Source: Methylococcaceae bacterium
Lineage (GTDB): Bacteria; Pseudomonadota; Gammaproteobacteria; Methylococcales; Methylomonadaceae
Direction: 5' to 3'
DNA length: 53,462 bases
Assembly (NCBI GenBank): GCA_012965425.1
Contig: DTSI01000122.1
Location: 1 to 53,462 of the forward strand
The notes beneath the pieces are model-generated. The model searched no databases, was not told the origin of the DNA, and was given only the letters and a program-made list of their open reading frames with translations. Position 1 is the first letter of the stretch, and each line of letters begins with the position of its first letter. Shown piece by piece: positions 47,116-53,462 of this stretch. The translations under genes and the position numbers were made by a program.

Positions 47116-48837
47116 TTATTTGCTGCGCTTTGTGTAAAAAACACCTTCATGCTTTCCCCATGCCTCTTGGTGGTATTGGTAGGTAGCATGAGAACCTAAA
47201 TAATTAACTGCTATTTTGCTCTTTTCGGCATAGAAATTGGTTGGAAAGACAAAAGCCGCCATCATTTGTTCTTTGGTTAGATTACTTTCTATAGAGGCGT
47301 TACGCTCAGAAGACGCCAACCGCTCTTTGGGAGACTTGCCAATTTTAGTAGCAATAGTCCAACCCCACTCACCAAATGTTGGCACATTGGTATGGTATTG
47401 CTCAGTAACAAATCCTGCATCTTCTACTGTTTTACCAACAGAAATAAACGCTTTTTGGGAGTGGTAAGGTGAAGTAGATTGCACGACCATGGCTCCATCA
47501 CCTGAAAGTAAATCTTTAAGGCGACTATAGAAGAAATTACTGTAAACCTTATTGATGTCTGGGTGACTTGGGTCAGGCAAGTCCACAATAATCGTGTCAA
47601 AACGCTTTTGTTCGCTAAGAAGTTTTTCCACCTCTACAAACGCATCACCAATAACAATAGAAACTCTAGGGTCTCTGAAAGCACTATTATTCATTGCCAG
47701 AATACGCTGCGCTAGATCGATTGGCATATCCTGATCTTCACCTCTGAACATAGAAATCATTTCTTTATCGAGATCAATTAACGTTACCGTCAGAGGGTTC
47801 CATTGTAAAATATCTCTTACAGCTAAACCGTCTCCGCCACCGATAACCAACACATGGTCTTGCCGTGCAGAAGCTGTAAGGGCTGGATAGGTTAGGTAGC
47901 TGTGATAAATTTCCTCATCATTGCTTGAGAATTGAAGCCTCCCATTGATATATAGGCTTGTAATTTTAGGCAAGCCCTTCCCTATATACCGTTCAGTTAC
48001 TGTCAAATGCTGATATGGAGTGATCTTCGTATGTATTACCGTATCTTTGAACAGCGTTGCTTGCATATTTTCCATCCAGCTCGCACCACCTAATGCCAAT
48101 GATGTAATAATACCTAGCAATACAAAGTGAGCGATAAACAATTTACCGACCGACTTTAATCGCTCTTTATAGATAATAATAAAGACGATCCCTACGATGG
48201 AATTAACTAGCGATGTAGCAACCGCAGCGGTGATAATGGGCAATTTTAAACAGACGAGAACCCATATAGCCGCACCTACCCCAGCCCCAATATAATCAGC
48301 ACCATAAATGGTGCCAATATTGTGCTCCAAGTGTTCGCCGTGTAAATCTTCACGAATTCGGGCGATCAAGGGTATCTCCATACCTATCATTAACCCGAGT
48401 AACCCTCCTGCTAGAAAAGGCAGGACGTTGGTAAATCTTGTGAGTCCACGAATAAACTCCCCATCAGTCGTAATTGTTGGGTGTAAGCCATAAATATCTT
48501 GTAAGTACGTGGGTAACGTATAAGACAGTGAGAAGCTTAATGAAATGAGAATGATTGAGGTGGCACCCGCAAACCCGATCGCCCACTCCAGCCAGACAAA
48601 ACCATTGAATGGGCACTTAACCCATTTCGCGATAAATGCACCAACCCCCATAGAAACAATCATAATACCTATCATGGCATAGATGGTTGACTCCATCGCG
48701 CCAAGCACCCGACCTGCGTAATGGGCCATTAAGTATTCATAAATTAATCCGCATGCTGCTAACGTACCCATAATGGTTATTAGCAAAGCATCATGAATGA
48801 ATAGCTTTTGTTTCAGACTGAAAGTTGATGCAGTCAT
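47116..48837 (-). CDS. speE: Membrane-fused spermidine synthase-like protein
   Basis: 573 residues from the ATG at 48837 (MTASTFSLKQK). The N-terminal 220 or so residues form about seven membrane helices. The C-terminal half is an aminopropyltransferase domain: TVTERYIGKGLPKITSLYIN, the motif VLVIGGGDGLAVRDIL (decarboxylated-SAM binding), VTLIDLDKEMISMF, and FDTIIVDLPDPSHP with the catalytic Asp. A GTG at 48855 is an alternative start overlapping the DUF350 gene. With speD in the same operon it should make spermidine or a related polyamine at the membrane; the acceptor is unknown. Confidence 0.87.
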   Translation of the reverse strand: MTASTFSLKQKLFIHDALLITIMGTLAACGLIYEYLMAHYAGRVLGAMESTIYAMIGIMIVSMGVGAFIAKWVKCPFNGFVWLEWAIGFAGATSIILISLSFSLSYTLPTYLQDIYGLHPTITTDGEFIRGLTRFTNVLPFLAGGLLGLMIGMEIPLIARIREDLHGEHLEHNIGTIYGADYIGAGVGAAIWVLVCLKLPIITAAVATSLVNSIVGIVFIIIYKERLKSVGKLFIAHFVLLGIITSLALGGASWMENMQATLFKDTVIHTKITPYQHLTVTERYIGKGLPKITSLYINGRLQFSSNDEEIYHSYLTYPALTASARQDHVLVIGGGDGLAVRDILQWNPLTVTLIDLDKEMISMFRGEDQDMPIDLAQRILAMNNSAFRDPRVSIVIGDAFVEVEKLLSEQKRFDTIIVDLPDPSHPDINKVYSNFFYSRLKDLLSGDGAMVVQSTSPYHSQKAFISVGKTVEDAGFVTEQYHTNVPTFGEWGWTIATKIGKSPKERLASSERNASIESNLTKEQMMAAFVFPTNFYAEKSKIAVNYLGSHATYQYHQEAWGKHEGVFYTKRSK

Positions 48838-48841
48838 ATGA

Positions 48842-49729
48842 TTACGCCAACACACTAATAATTAATAAACCAATAACAATGAAAATAGCAGCTTCAACTA
48901 ATGCAATCCCGCTGTTCTGCTGGTTGTCTACCTCCTCGACAACATCAATATTGTGAAGGATTGCTTTACGCGCAATAAACGAAAAGAACGTTGTGATAAA
49001 GGATAAGCATACCGATACAGCTGACCACCATACGGCCGACATAAATGGCGTAGCATGAATATACTCAACCATAGAACCAGCTGCACTGAACGCTAACGCA
49101 GATCCTAATAAGTGGCCCGCATAGCGAATAGCTAATGCTTGATTACCACCCTTTAACGCAAGCTGAAGAAATTCCCCAGGGTGACGGCGTGAATAGATAA
49201 ATGCTCTAGCTCGAGTAACGGCAAGCAAAACGACCTGAGTAGAAAAGAAAGCAGTTGCAGCGGCTGTTAAGCCGGTCCAGTCTTCCGCATCAACCCACCC
49301 CATAATGGCATTAATGATAATACCCAGTGCCACGAAATTAGCGGCTTGCACTATACCGATTGCCTTGTTTTCATTATGAATCTCATTCTTCAATGAGAAT
49401 TTATGAAAAATAACAAACTCATTAATCTGAGCGCCTATTTTCAAAAGAACGACACCTGCAAAAGCATACGTTAAGATATTAATGACTTCTTGAATGTATG
49501 ATGCATCAGCATCTCCTTTTACTGCTGCAGAAAGTACTAGGCCAAGCGCAATAGCACCACCTGCAAAAACAGTACCAAAGGCATAGTTATCTTTCTTTGA
49601 GAGTTCGTCAGTCGTATTGACGCCAGCAAGTAAACCTAGCAAGTAGCGGAAACTTGCGATGCTAGCGACAGCAACAAGCATATTGATAGTTAGGACAACA
49701 AGCATCCAAGGTTCTATTTGATATAACAT
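48842..49729 (-). CDS. DUF350 membrane protein with two repeats
   Basis: 295 residues, about eight membrane helices. DUF350 proteins such as E. coli YjfL have four helices in about 130 residues. Here two copies appear: the first about residues 10-135 (YAFGTVFAGGAIALGLVLSA, ILTYAFAGVVLLKIGAQIN) and the second about 145-295 (ENKAIGIVQAANFVALGIII-type start, then VCLSFITTFFSFIARK). This is a duplication fused in one chain. It follows the lipoprotein by 11 bp and overlaps the possible GTG start of the spermidine synthase. Role unknown. Confidence 0.83.
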   Translation of the reverse strand: MLYQIEPWMLVVLTINMLVAVASIASFRYLLGLLAGVNTTDELSKKDNYAFGTVFAGGAIALGLVLSAAVKGDADASYIQEVINILTYAFAGVVLLKIGAQINEFVIFHKFSLKNEIHNENKAIGIVQAANFVALGIIINAIMGWVDAEDWTGLTAAATAFFSTQVVLLAVTRARAFIYSRRHPGEFLQLALKGGNQALAIRYAGHLLGSALAFSAAGSMVEYIHATPFMSAVWWSAVSVCLSFITTFFSFIARKAILHNIDVVEEVDNQQNSGIALVEAAIFIVIGLLIISVLA

Positions 49730-49740
49730 ATATTTGTTCC

Positions 49741-50742
49741 CTATTTTCCGCCAAATGAACTGCGCGATGAGGTATAGCCCGTACTGCGTGAATTACTGTA
49801 GACGCTTTTACTAGCCGTCTTGTATGAGCTTGGTGTTTTCGTCTTACTATAACCCGCTGTTGATGAAGAGCCCGCATTAGGTTTGCTTGATCTCTGCGAG
49901 GAAATTTTCGTTGTTGTAGCACGCTTCTTGGCATAAGCACTTTGAAATTTCTTACCCTGCCTCGCGAACTTTTTCTTTGTTTGCGTTTCGAGAGAAGATT
50001 GAGACTTCTTCTGTCGAGGTGAAGTGTATGTTGAGCGTCCGTAATCGTGGTAATAACTATACCCTCGTCGTCTACTCCAACTATCGTAATAATAAGACCT
50101 GTTCATCATGCTTGAGAAGAAAGCATACTGGCCATACCAAGCCCATAAGCTATTACCACTACTATTAGTTCGCCATGACCCATAGTGCGGGTTACCCACT
50201 AGCTGTGCTCCGGCTCCTGAGTCACTAACCCCATCAATCCTTTCTTCGGCTGTTTTGCTTAAGGCATCTATACGAGGAAGCCTTCCATCAGATAAATCAG
50301 CTAACACATTGATTGGGTCAGCTAGCATCTGGCCATACAAATGTGATTTCGCTGCATTATTGATTGCTACAAATTCGTTGTTTACTTCTTTGTAGCGCTC
50401 AATATCACCTTGGTCTGAAGCAGGAATGTCCGAAATAGCATCGGTTAAGCGTAATTTCAAGCCTTGGAATATCGGTCCTTCAGTAGTCGAGTCTTTGGCT
50501 AGTTGATCTATCAAATCGGATAATTCAGGTTTGTGCATTGCTACTTGAGAGGCATACATTGCAAGAATTGCTGAGTTAGGAATGTTCCCTGCCTTGATAT
50601 GCCCCTCAAGGCGACTCAGGTTTCGTTCTGTCGTCCTGGCAAACTCATTTAATCGCTTTTCACGCTTTTCCTGCTCAGAGCTACAGCCTACAATCAAGAG
50701 CTGTATCAGGAGAACAGTAAAAATAAGTTTCAACTTATTCAT
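49741..50742 (-). CDS. Lipoprotein with Tyr/Ser-rich tail, unknown function
   Basis: 333 residues. The lipobox is LLIVGC (Cys20). Residues 25-190 are a helical domain (NEFARTTERNLSRLEGHIKA; DPINVLADLSDGRLPRIDAL). After about residue 190 comes an aromatic segment (NPHYGSWRTNSSGNSLWAWY, SYYYDSWSRRRGYSYYHDYG), then a basic low-complexity Ser/Lys/Thr tail ending in RSSFGGK. The tail is likely extracytoplasmic and disordered. I know no function for it. The AAGGA ribosome site and the tight spacing to DUF350 show it belongs to the operon. Confidence 0.72.
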   Translation of the reverse strand: MNKLKLIFTVLLIQLLIVGCSSEQEKREKRLNEFARTTERNLSRLEGHIKAGNIPNSAILAMYASQVAMHKPELSDLIDQLAKDSTTEGPIFQGLKLRLTDAISDIPASDQGDIERYKEVNNEFVAINNAAKSHLYGQMLADPINVLADLSDGRLPRIDALSKTAEERIDGVSDSGAGAQLVGNPHYGSWRTNSSGNSLWAWYGQYAFFSSMMNRSYYYDSWSRRRGYSYYHDYGRSTYTSPRQKKSQSSLETQTKKKFARQGKKFQSAYAKKRATTTKISSQRSSKPNAGSSSTAGYSKTKTPSSYKTASKSVYSNSRSTGYTSSRSSFGGK

Positions 50743-50784
50743 TTATACTTTTCCTTATAGGGTTAATATTCTCATTACGAAAAA

Positions 50785-51174
50785 TTACGACTCAAAAGGT
50801 AGGCATCGATCAAGAGACCGCACCTCCACAATTGAATCACTAAAGCTCTCTGCTATATATTTGGCTGACAGCTCTGGCTGAGCATCACCACACATAAAAA
50901 CATCGAAGGCCGCATATCCTTTTTCCGGCCACTGGTGAACCGTCATATGAGACTCTGACAACACTAGAACCCCAGTTAGCCCACAGCCCTCACCAAAACT
51001 ATGAAAATGATGTGCTAGAACCGTGGCACCAGCAACAGCTGCGGCCTCCTCCATCAAGGCCCTCAGTTCTTTCTCTTTCAAAAAAGCCTGCCTGCCTTTG
51101 CATTCAATCAATAAATGTTTGCCAATAGTCACTTCTTCTTTCTTCCTGTAGTGGTCAAATAATTTTGGACTCAT
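50785..51174 (-). CDS. speD: S-adenosylmethionine decarboxylase, small class
   Basis: Makes decarboxylated SAM for aminopropyl transfer. About 129 residues from the ATG at 51174 (MSPKLFDHYRKKEEV). The self-cleavage site ESH (VLSESHMTVHQWPE) gives the pyruvoyl serine; GYAAFDVFMCGDA completes the active-site region. It is the bacterial class Ib size. An ATG at 51192 is also in frame, but its six extra residues lie in DNA that reads as an integrase remnant in another frame, so I prefer 51174. Ribosome site is weak. Upstream of the lipoprotein by 42 bp, it heads the first half of the module. Confidence 0.85.
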   Translation of the reverse strand: MSPKLFDHYRKKEEVTIGKHLLIECKGRQAFLKEKELRALMEEAAAVAGATVLAHHFHSFGEGCGLTGVLVLSESHMTVHQWPEKGYAAFDVFMCGDAQPELSAKYIAESFSDSIVEVRSLDRCLPFES

Positions 51175-51376
51175 CTCGACGATCTCGGGCATCTTTTAAG
51201 CGAATGGCGGGGTAAACAGTCATGGAAAGGGGTTTGCGCTTACTTTGGAAACGATAGTCAAAACGCCACCAGTTGCCACCACTCGGACTGACAAGCTAAT
51301 ACAACCCGCCGCCATCGGTTAATTTGTAGGCTTTTTCCTTGGGTGTACAGGTTTTGATCGTGATTGCTGTCGACAT
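51170..51376 (-). pseudogene. N-terminal remnant of a DUF4102-type integrase
   Basis: Minus strand from ATG 51376 reads MSTAITIKTCTPKEKAYKLT, then DGGGLY, a TAG stop at 51298-51296, then LVSPSGGNWWRFDYRF and LSMTVYPAIRLKDARDRRDE. This matches the arm-binding domain of P4-type integrases up to the KDARDRRDE helix, after which similarity ends and the frame closes. The end at about 51170 lies inside the 5' end of speD. It is a separate integrase from the one at 42248 and has the opposite orientation. Confidence 0.78.
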
Positions 51377-51696
51377 CCTGATGGTAACACCTTTGAGAGT
51401 AACTCATATAAGGTCAAATATAACATAAAAAAAGATGGATGATATTTCGAAGTCTAATGAACCTAAATAGCCGTAAAATATACCGGTAATCTATGGATTA
51501 ATAATTGTTAAAATACTGTATTGAACTTACGTGGATGCTTATTTAGTGGCGATAACTGGGATCGAACTAAAAGCGATGAGAAACCCAGAAGAACCGCTAT
51601 TGCTGTTCTAACAGCTTGTTTAGTGTTAACTTTTAGATTCATCAAGACAGAAAATACCCATCTAACATGACACAACAAGATACCAAATACCTTCGG
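51377..51696. other. Unassigned stretch between integrase and hsdR remnants
   Basis: No gene recognised. The minus strand has a 76-codon frame (51738-51508) whose first codons belong to the hsdR remnant; the rest lacks recognisable similarity. A short direct or terminal repeat search did not yield a convincing insertion sequence end by eye. Confidence 0.4.
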
Positions 51697-51738
51697 CTGT
51701 TTGTCGATGAGTTCTGCGCGTGTATCAGCTTCGTTCAT
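51697..51738 (-). pseudogene. hsdR: 5' remnant of hsdR (type I restriction subunit)
   Basis: ATG at 51738 overlaps the hsdS stop (ATGA). The first residues MNEADTRAELIDKQ match the start of EcoEI-type HsdR proteins. After about 14 residues the similarity ends abruptly, so nearly the whole endonuclease gene has been deleted. Confidence 0.65.
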
Positions 51739-52222
51739 GGTGATTCGTTTTGTAGTTCTTGTGCGAGGATTGATGCTTTTAGAACATTATAGTGAGTAAC
51801 CTGTTGTTCGTAGATAAGTGCTAAGTTTTGTGTTTGTGTGGAAATGCTGTCTAGTTTTTCTATCAAGCCAATTTGAACTTTTTTGCTTGAAGGATAGTAA
51901 AAATTAAAGTCTCCAATCTGTTTTTTTGTAATAGCTTGTCTAGTAGCACCTTCACTATCACCGACTTCTAATAATTCAACTTTACAAGGTTTAGAAACTA
52001 ATCCGTATGCCAATAGCTTAGGCATAACAGTATTCTCTTTAACTCGAATAATGCAAACGTGTTAATTTACACGAGCGGGCAAAATATCACTTCCTACAAC
52101 ACAGCACCGTGCCACAGATGCACCTGTTATGTTTAAAAGTACATCATCGCGCTGCACGGTAACGTTAGCCAGCTTGGTACCTTGTTCATCATTCAGAAAT
52201 TCAAAGTGGTAGAGATTATGCA
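51735..52222 (-). pseudogene. hsdS: hsdS (type I restriction specificity subunit) remnant
   Basis: The reading frame contains HFEFLNDEQGTKLANVTV, DDVLLNITGASVARCCVV, DILPARVN, a TAA stop (52064-52062, probably a former Gln codon), HVCIIRVKENTV, and after that the open frame ATRQAITKKQIGDFNFYYPS and a coiled-coil end. These are the central conserved and C-terminal parts of HsdS; the first target-recognition domain is missing. The remnant is followed by the hsdR start with the usual overlap. Confidence 0.82.
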
Positions 52223-52306
52223 TCTCTTAATGACGGCCAAGCGGTAGAATATGAAGTAGGCCAAGGCCAGAAAGGTCCTTGTGCTAACAAAGTTGTAGCA
52301 ATTTAG
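52223..52306 (+). pseudogene. 3' fragment of a cold-shock protein gene
   Basis: Frame 52223-52306 reads SLNDGQAVEYEVGQGQKGPC then ANKVVAI and a stop; this matches the C-terminal strand of CspA-family proteins. The upstream RNP motifs are absent. It joins the hsdS remnant at its 5' end, and an attC-like site starts 8 bp after its stop. Confidence 0.72.
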
Positions 52307-52314
52307 TAAAAAAC

Positions 52315-52381
52315 ACATAACCAGCCGCTTAACTTGACCGGCGCATAAAACGCACCGATCAAGTTAGCTCAAACGTTATAG
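52315..52381 (+). other. Integron attC-like recombination site
   Basis: ACATAAC (52315-52321) and GTTATAG (52375-52381) form the outer R''/R' boxes, pairing over ATAAC/GTTAT. Unpaired spacers follow, then GCTTAACTTGA (52327-52337) pairing with TCAAGTTAGC (52359-52368), leaving one extra T on the first strand. The loss of perfect symmetry by a single extrahelical base and the position just after a gene stop are hallmarks of attC. No integron integrase is in the window. Confidence 0.6.
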
Positions 52382-52554
52382 GGCGGCTTAAAGTCCGCTG
52401 GCGCCCGAAGCAAGCATACTCCACGTTCCGAATTCAGTAGCCCTTTTTCCCTTAACAAGGAAATGCCACTTTGTTGCTGATTCCGTCTATTGCCTTGGTG
52501 GGTATTGCTATTTGACTAAAGTGATTTTGGCGCTATTTTGACTCACAAAATAAA

Positions 52555-52578
52555 GGCCATCGAAAAAACTCGATGGCC
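52555..52578 (-). terminator. Terminator of the small basic protein gene
   Basis: GGCCATCGA-AAAAAC-TCGATGGCC is a perfect 9-bp stem, 10 bp downstream of the minus-strand stop at 52588, followed on that strand by a T-rich tract (TTTATTTTG). Confidence 0.85.
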
Positions 52579-52587
52579 GTCCCGTGC

Positions 52588-52704
52588 TTAATTACCTAAA
52601 ACATTGGCTGTGGATTTCTTGGCTGCCTTTGCAGCTTTCTTCTCTTTTGCCGTTAAAAGCGGTTTCTTTTTGACATTCTTTTTACTGTCTTGTCCTTTAC
52701 TCAT
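52588..52704 (-). CDS. Small Lys-rich protein (38 residues)
   Basis: Short gene beginning at the ATG 52704, with AGGAG placed 7 bp before it, and ending at TAA 52588; a strong terminator follows. The product starts MSKGQDSKKNVKKKPLL and continues with TAKEKKAAKAAKKST, so it is very basic, probably unstructured or nucleic-acid binding. Small proteins of this MSKGQDSKK type are widespread in gammaproteobacteria, with no known role. The tidy signals at both ends make it a true gene. Confidence 0.75.
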   Translation of the reverse strand: MSKGQDSKKNVKKKPLLTAKEKKAAKAAKKSTANVLGN

Positions 52705-52768
52705 GATACTCTCCTCTTGAGGTAACCTCTTAAACCTAAAGTCAGTCTAAGCCAACCTATGGACTGTG

Positions 52769-52812
52769 GTTACGCAACGCCCTCCATTCAAGCGGCCAAG
52801 TCGATGCGTAAC
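52769..52812. repeat. Inverted repeat in 300-bp gene-poor stretch
   Basis: GTTACGC (52769-52775) pairs with GCGTAAC (52806-52812) in the otherwise gene-free stretch 52705-53009. No T-tract and no box order fitting attC. A 70-codon plus frame crosses it, but I see no support for coding. Confidence 0.4.
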
Positions 52813-53009
52813 AATATCAGTATGGTCTTATGGGCGATCAATTGATAGGATTAGCTGGTCGCTATGTGCATTAATGTCTATTATTAGCACATACTATACC
52901 TATCACGAAGATTCAGAGTATTACCTGTTGCCCGATAACAAGGTGTTCAATTTGACGCCAAAAAGTGGCGCAAATTAACTTAACGCTAGGAACTCGAGCT
53001 ACCCAGTCT

Positions 53010-53462
53010 ATGGAAAAATTAGTTGTACTCGTTGATGTGCAGAATATTTATTACACGACAAAGCAATCTTATGCTTGTAATTTTGATTACAATAAGTTTT
53101 GGGCGAAAGCCACTTCAAATAGGAAGGTAATAAAAGCGATTGCTTACGCCATCGATCGCAATGATGAAAAACAAAGACAGTTTCAAAATATACTTAGAGC
53201 GATCGGTTTTGAGGTAAAACTTAAGCCATTTATCCAAAGGGTTGATGGGTCAGCAAAAGGCGATTGGGATGTGGGCATAACTCTCGACGCTATAGAGTAC
53301 GCCAAAGATGCAGATGTGGTCGTGTTAGCATCAGGTGATGGGGATTTTGATTTGCTGGTTGAAAAAATACGTAAAGATTTAAATGCGATAGTAGAGGTCT
53401 ACGGTGTGCCTAAGTTCACATCCACTTCACTAATTAGTTCAGCATCAAAATACATTCCAATC
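53010..53462 (+). CDS. NYN-domain (LabA/DUF88-like) protein, 3' end cut by window
   Basis: Starts MEKLVVLVDVQNIYYTTKQS and continues through FWAKATSNRKVIKAIAYAID, GDWDVGITLDAIEYAKDADV, VVLASGDGDFDLLVEKIRK to the window end. The acidic residues in VDVQN, DWDVG and SGDGDF are the metal-binding site of NYN/PIN-like ribonucleases. About 151 residues are present, and the C-terminus lies outside. NYN proteins often sit in accessory islands and may cut RNA in stress or defence. Nothing else here narrows its role. Confidence 0.85.
   Translation, partial: MEKLVVLVDVQNIYYTTKQSYACNFDYNKFWAKATSNRKVIKAIAYAIDRNDEKQRQFQNILRAIGFEVKLKPFIQRVDGSAKGDWDVGITLDAIEYAKDADVVVLASGDGDFDLLVEKIRKDLNAIVEVYGVPKFTSTSLISSASKYIPI

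Noticed and set aside
51540-51600. tRNA-like T-arm text (TTCGATCCCAG ... GCCACTA) on the minus strand
   Set aside because: The five-base stem is split by extra bases and no acceptor or anticodon arm could be built.
51508-51738. 76-codon minus frame as a real gene
   Set aside because: Its first 14 codons are an hsdR start and the rest has no recognisable similarity, no second ribosome site and no terminator.
52315-52381. Inverted repeat as an ordinary terminator
   Set aside because: No T-tract, and the double-box layout with an unpaired spacer fits attC better.
52766-52978. 70-codon plus frame before the NYN gene
   Set aside because: No ribosome binding site or family motifs, and it crosses an inverted repeat.
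1-53462. CRISPR array, rRNA or tRNA genes
   Set aside because: No regularly spaced direct repeats, no rRNA core sequence and no complete tRNA cloverleaf were seen on reading both strands.

Overview
The window reads as a chromosomal segment of a moderately AT-leaning gammaproteobacterium carrying one accessory region at its right end. The evidence is gene order: fis next to dusB, accB-accC-prmA, the rpoE-rseA-rseC-mucD-lepA-lepB-rnc-era-recO-pdxJ string, and cutA-dsbD. Copper and metal handling genes and Mo-cofactor/formate dehydrogenase accessory genes (mobA, fdhD) would suit a marine methylotroph or a Piscirickettsiaceae-like relative, but that placement is a guess from gene content only.

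Left part (1-18770): 3'-truncated purH, fis-dusB, aroQ-accB-accC, prmA, a cutA-dsbD-TlpA thiol redox operon, fxsA, a small DUF2892 membrane protein, uvrD, a CzcA/CzcB-type metal efflux pair without an outer-membrane partner, two lipoproteins, and mobA-fdhD. A badly decayed htpX follows (18787-19507).

Middle part (19613-42000): nudF converging on nadB; the sigma-E cluster, in which the anti-sigma factor is very short and rseB is absent; the mucD-to-pdxJ housekeeping run; a PspF-like sigma-54 activator; a SafE/DsbD_2-type membrane protein divergent from a Met-rich, copper-type TonB receptor, with two perfect palindromes between them; pyrF, an AEC permease, cinA with a degenerate C-terminal domain, uup, a DUF3455 protein and an unrecognised membrane protein.

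Right part (42060-53462) is mobile. It begins with a possible tRNA-Ser 3'-end remnant and a damaged P4-type integrase. It then holds a compact minus-strand module from 51192 down to 43803: SpeD, a Tyr/Ser-rich lipoprotein, a double DUF350 membrane protein, a membrane-fused spermidine synthase, then DUF2170 (YjfI), a PspA paralogue (YjfJ), DUF2491 (YjfK), a 106-residue unknown, and a K+ channel with a TrkA-N-like domain. The second half has its own promoter, overlaid by two copies of a palindromic operator. The module is flanked on its far side by a second, opposed integrase remnant whose reading frame runs into the start of speD. Beyond it lie a decayed type I restriction locus (hsdS, start of hsdR), a cold-shock gene fragment followed by an integron attC-like site, a 38-residue basic protein and a partial NYN-domain protein.

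The most notable system is this PspA / polyamine / K+ channel island. Its parts suggest an envelope or membrane-potential stress response that couples local polyamine synthesis to PspA and an ion channel. That function is inferred from domains and operon structure, not shown by the sequence. I saw no tRNA gene, rRNA gene or CRISPR array in the window.
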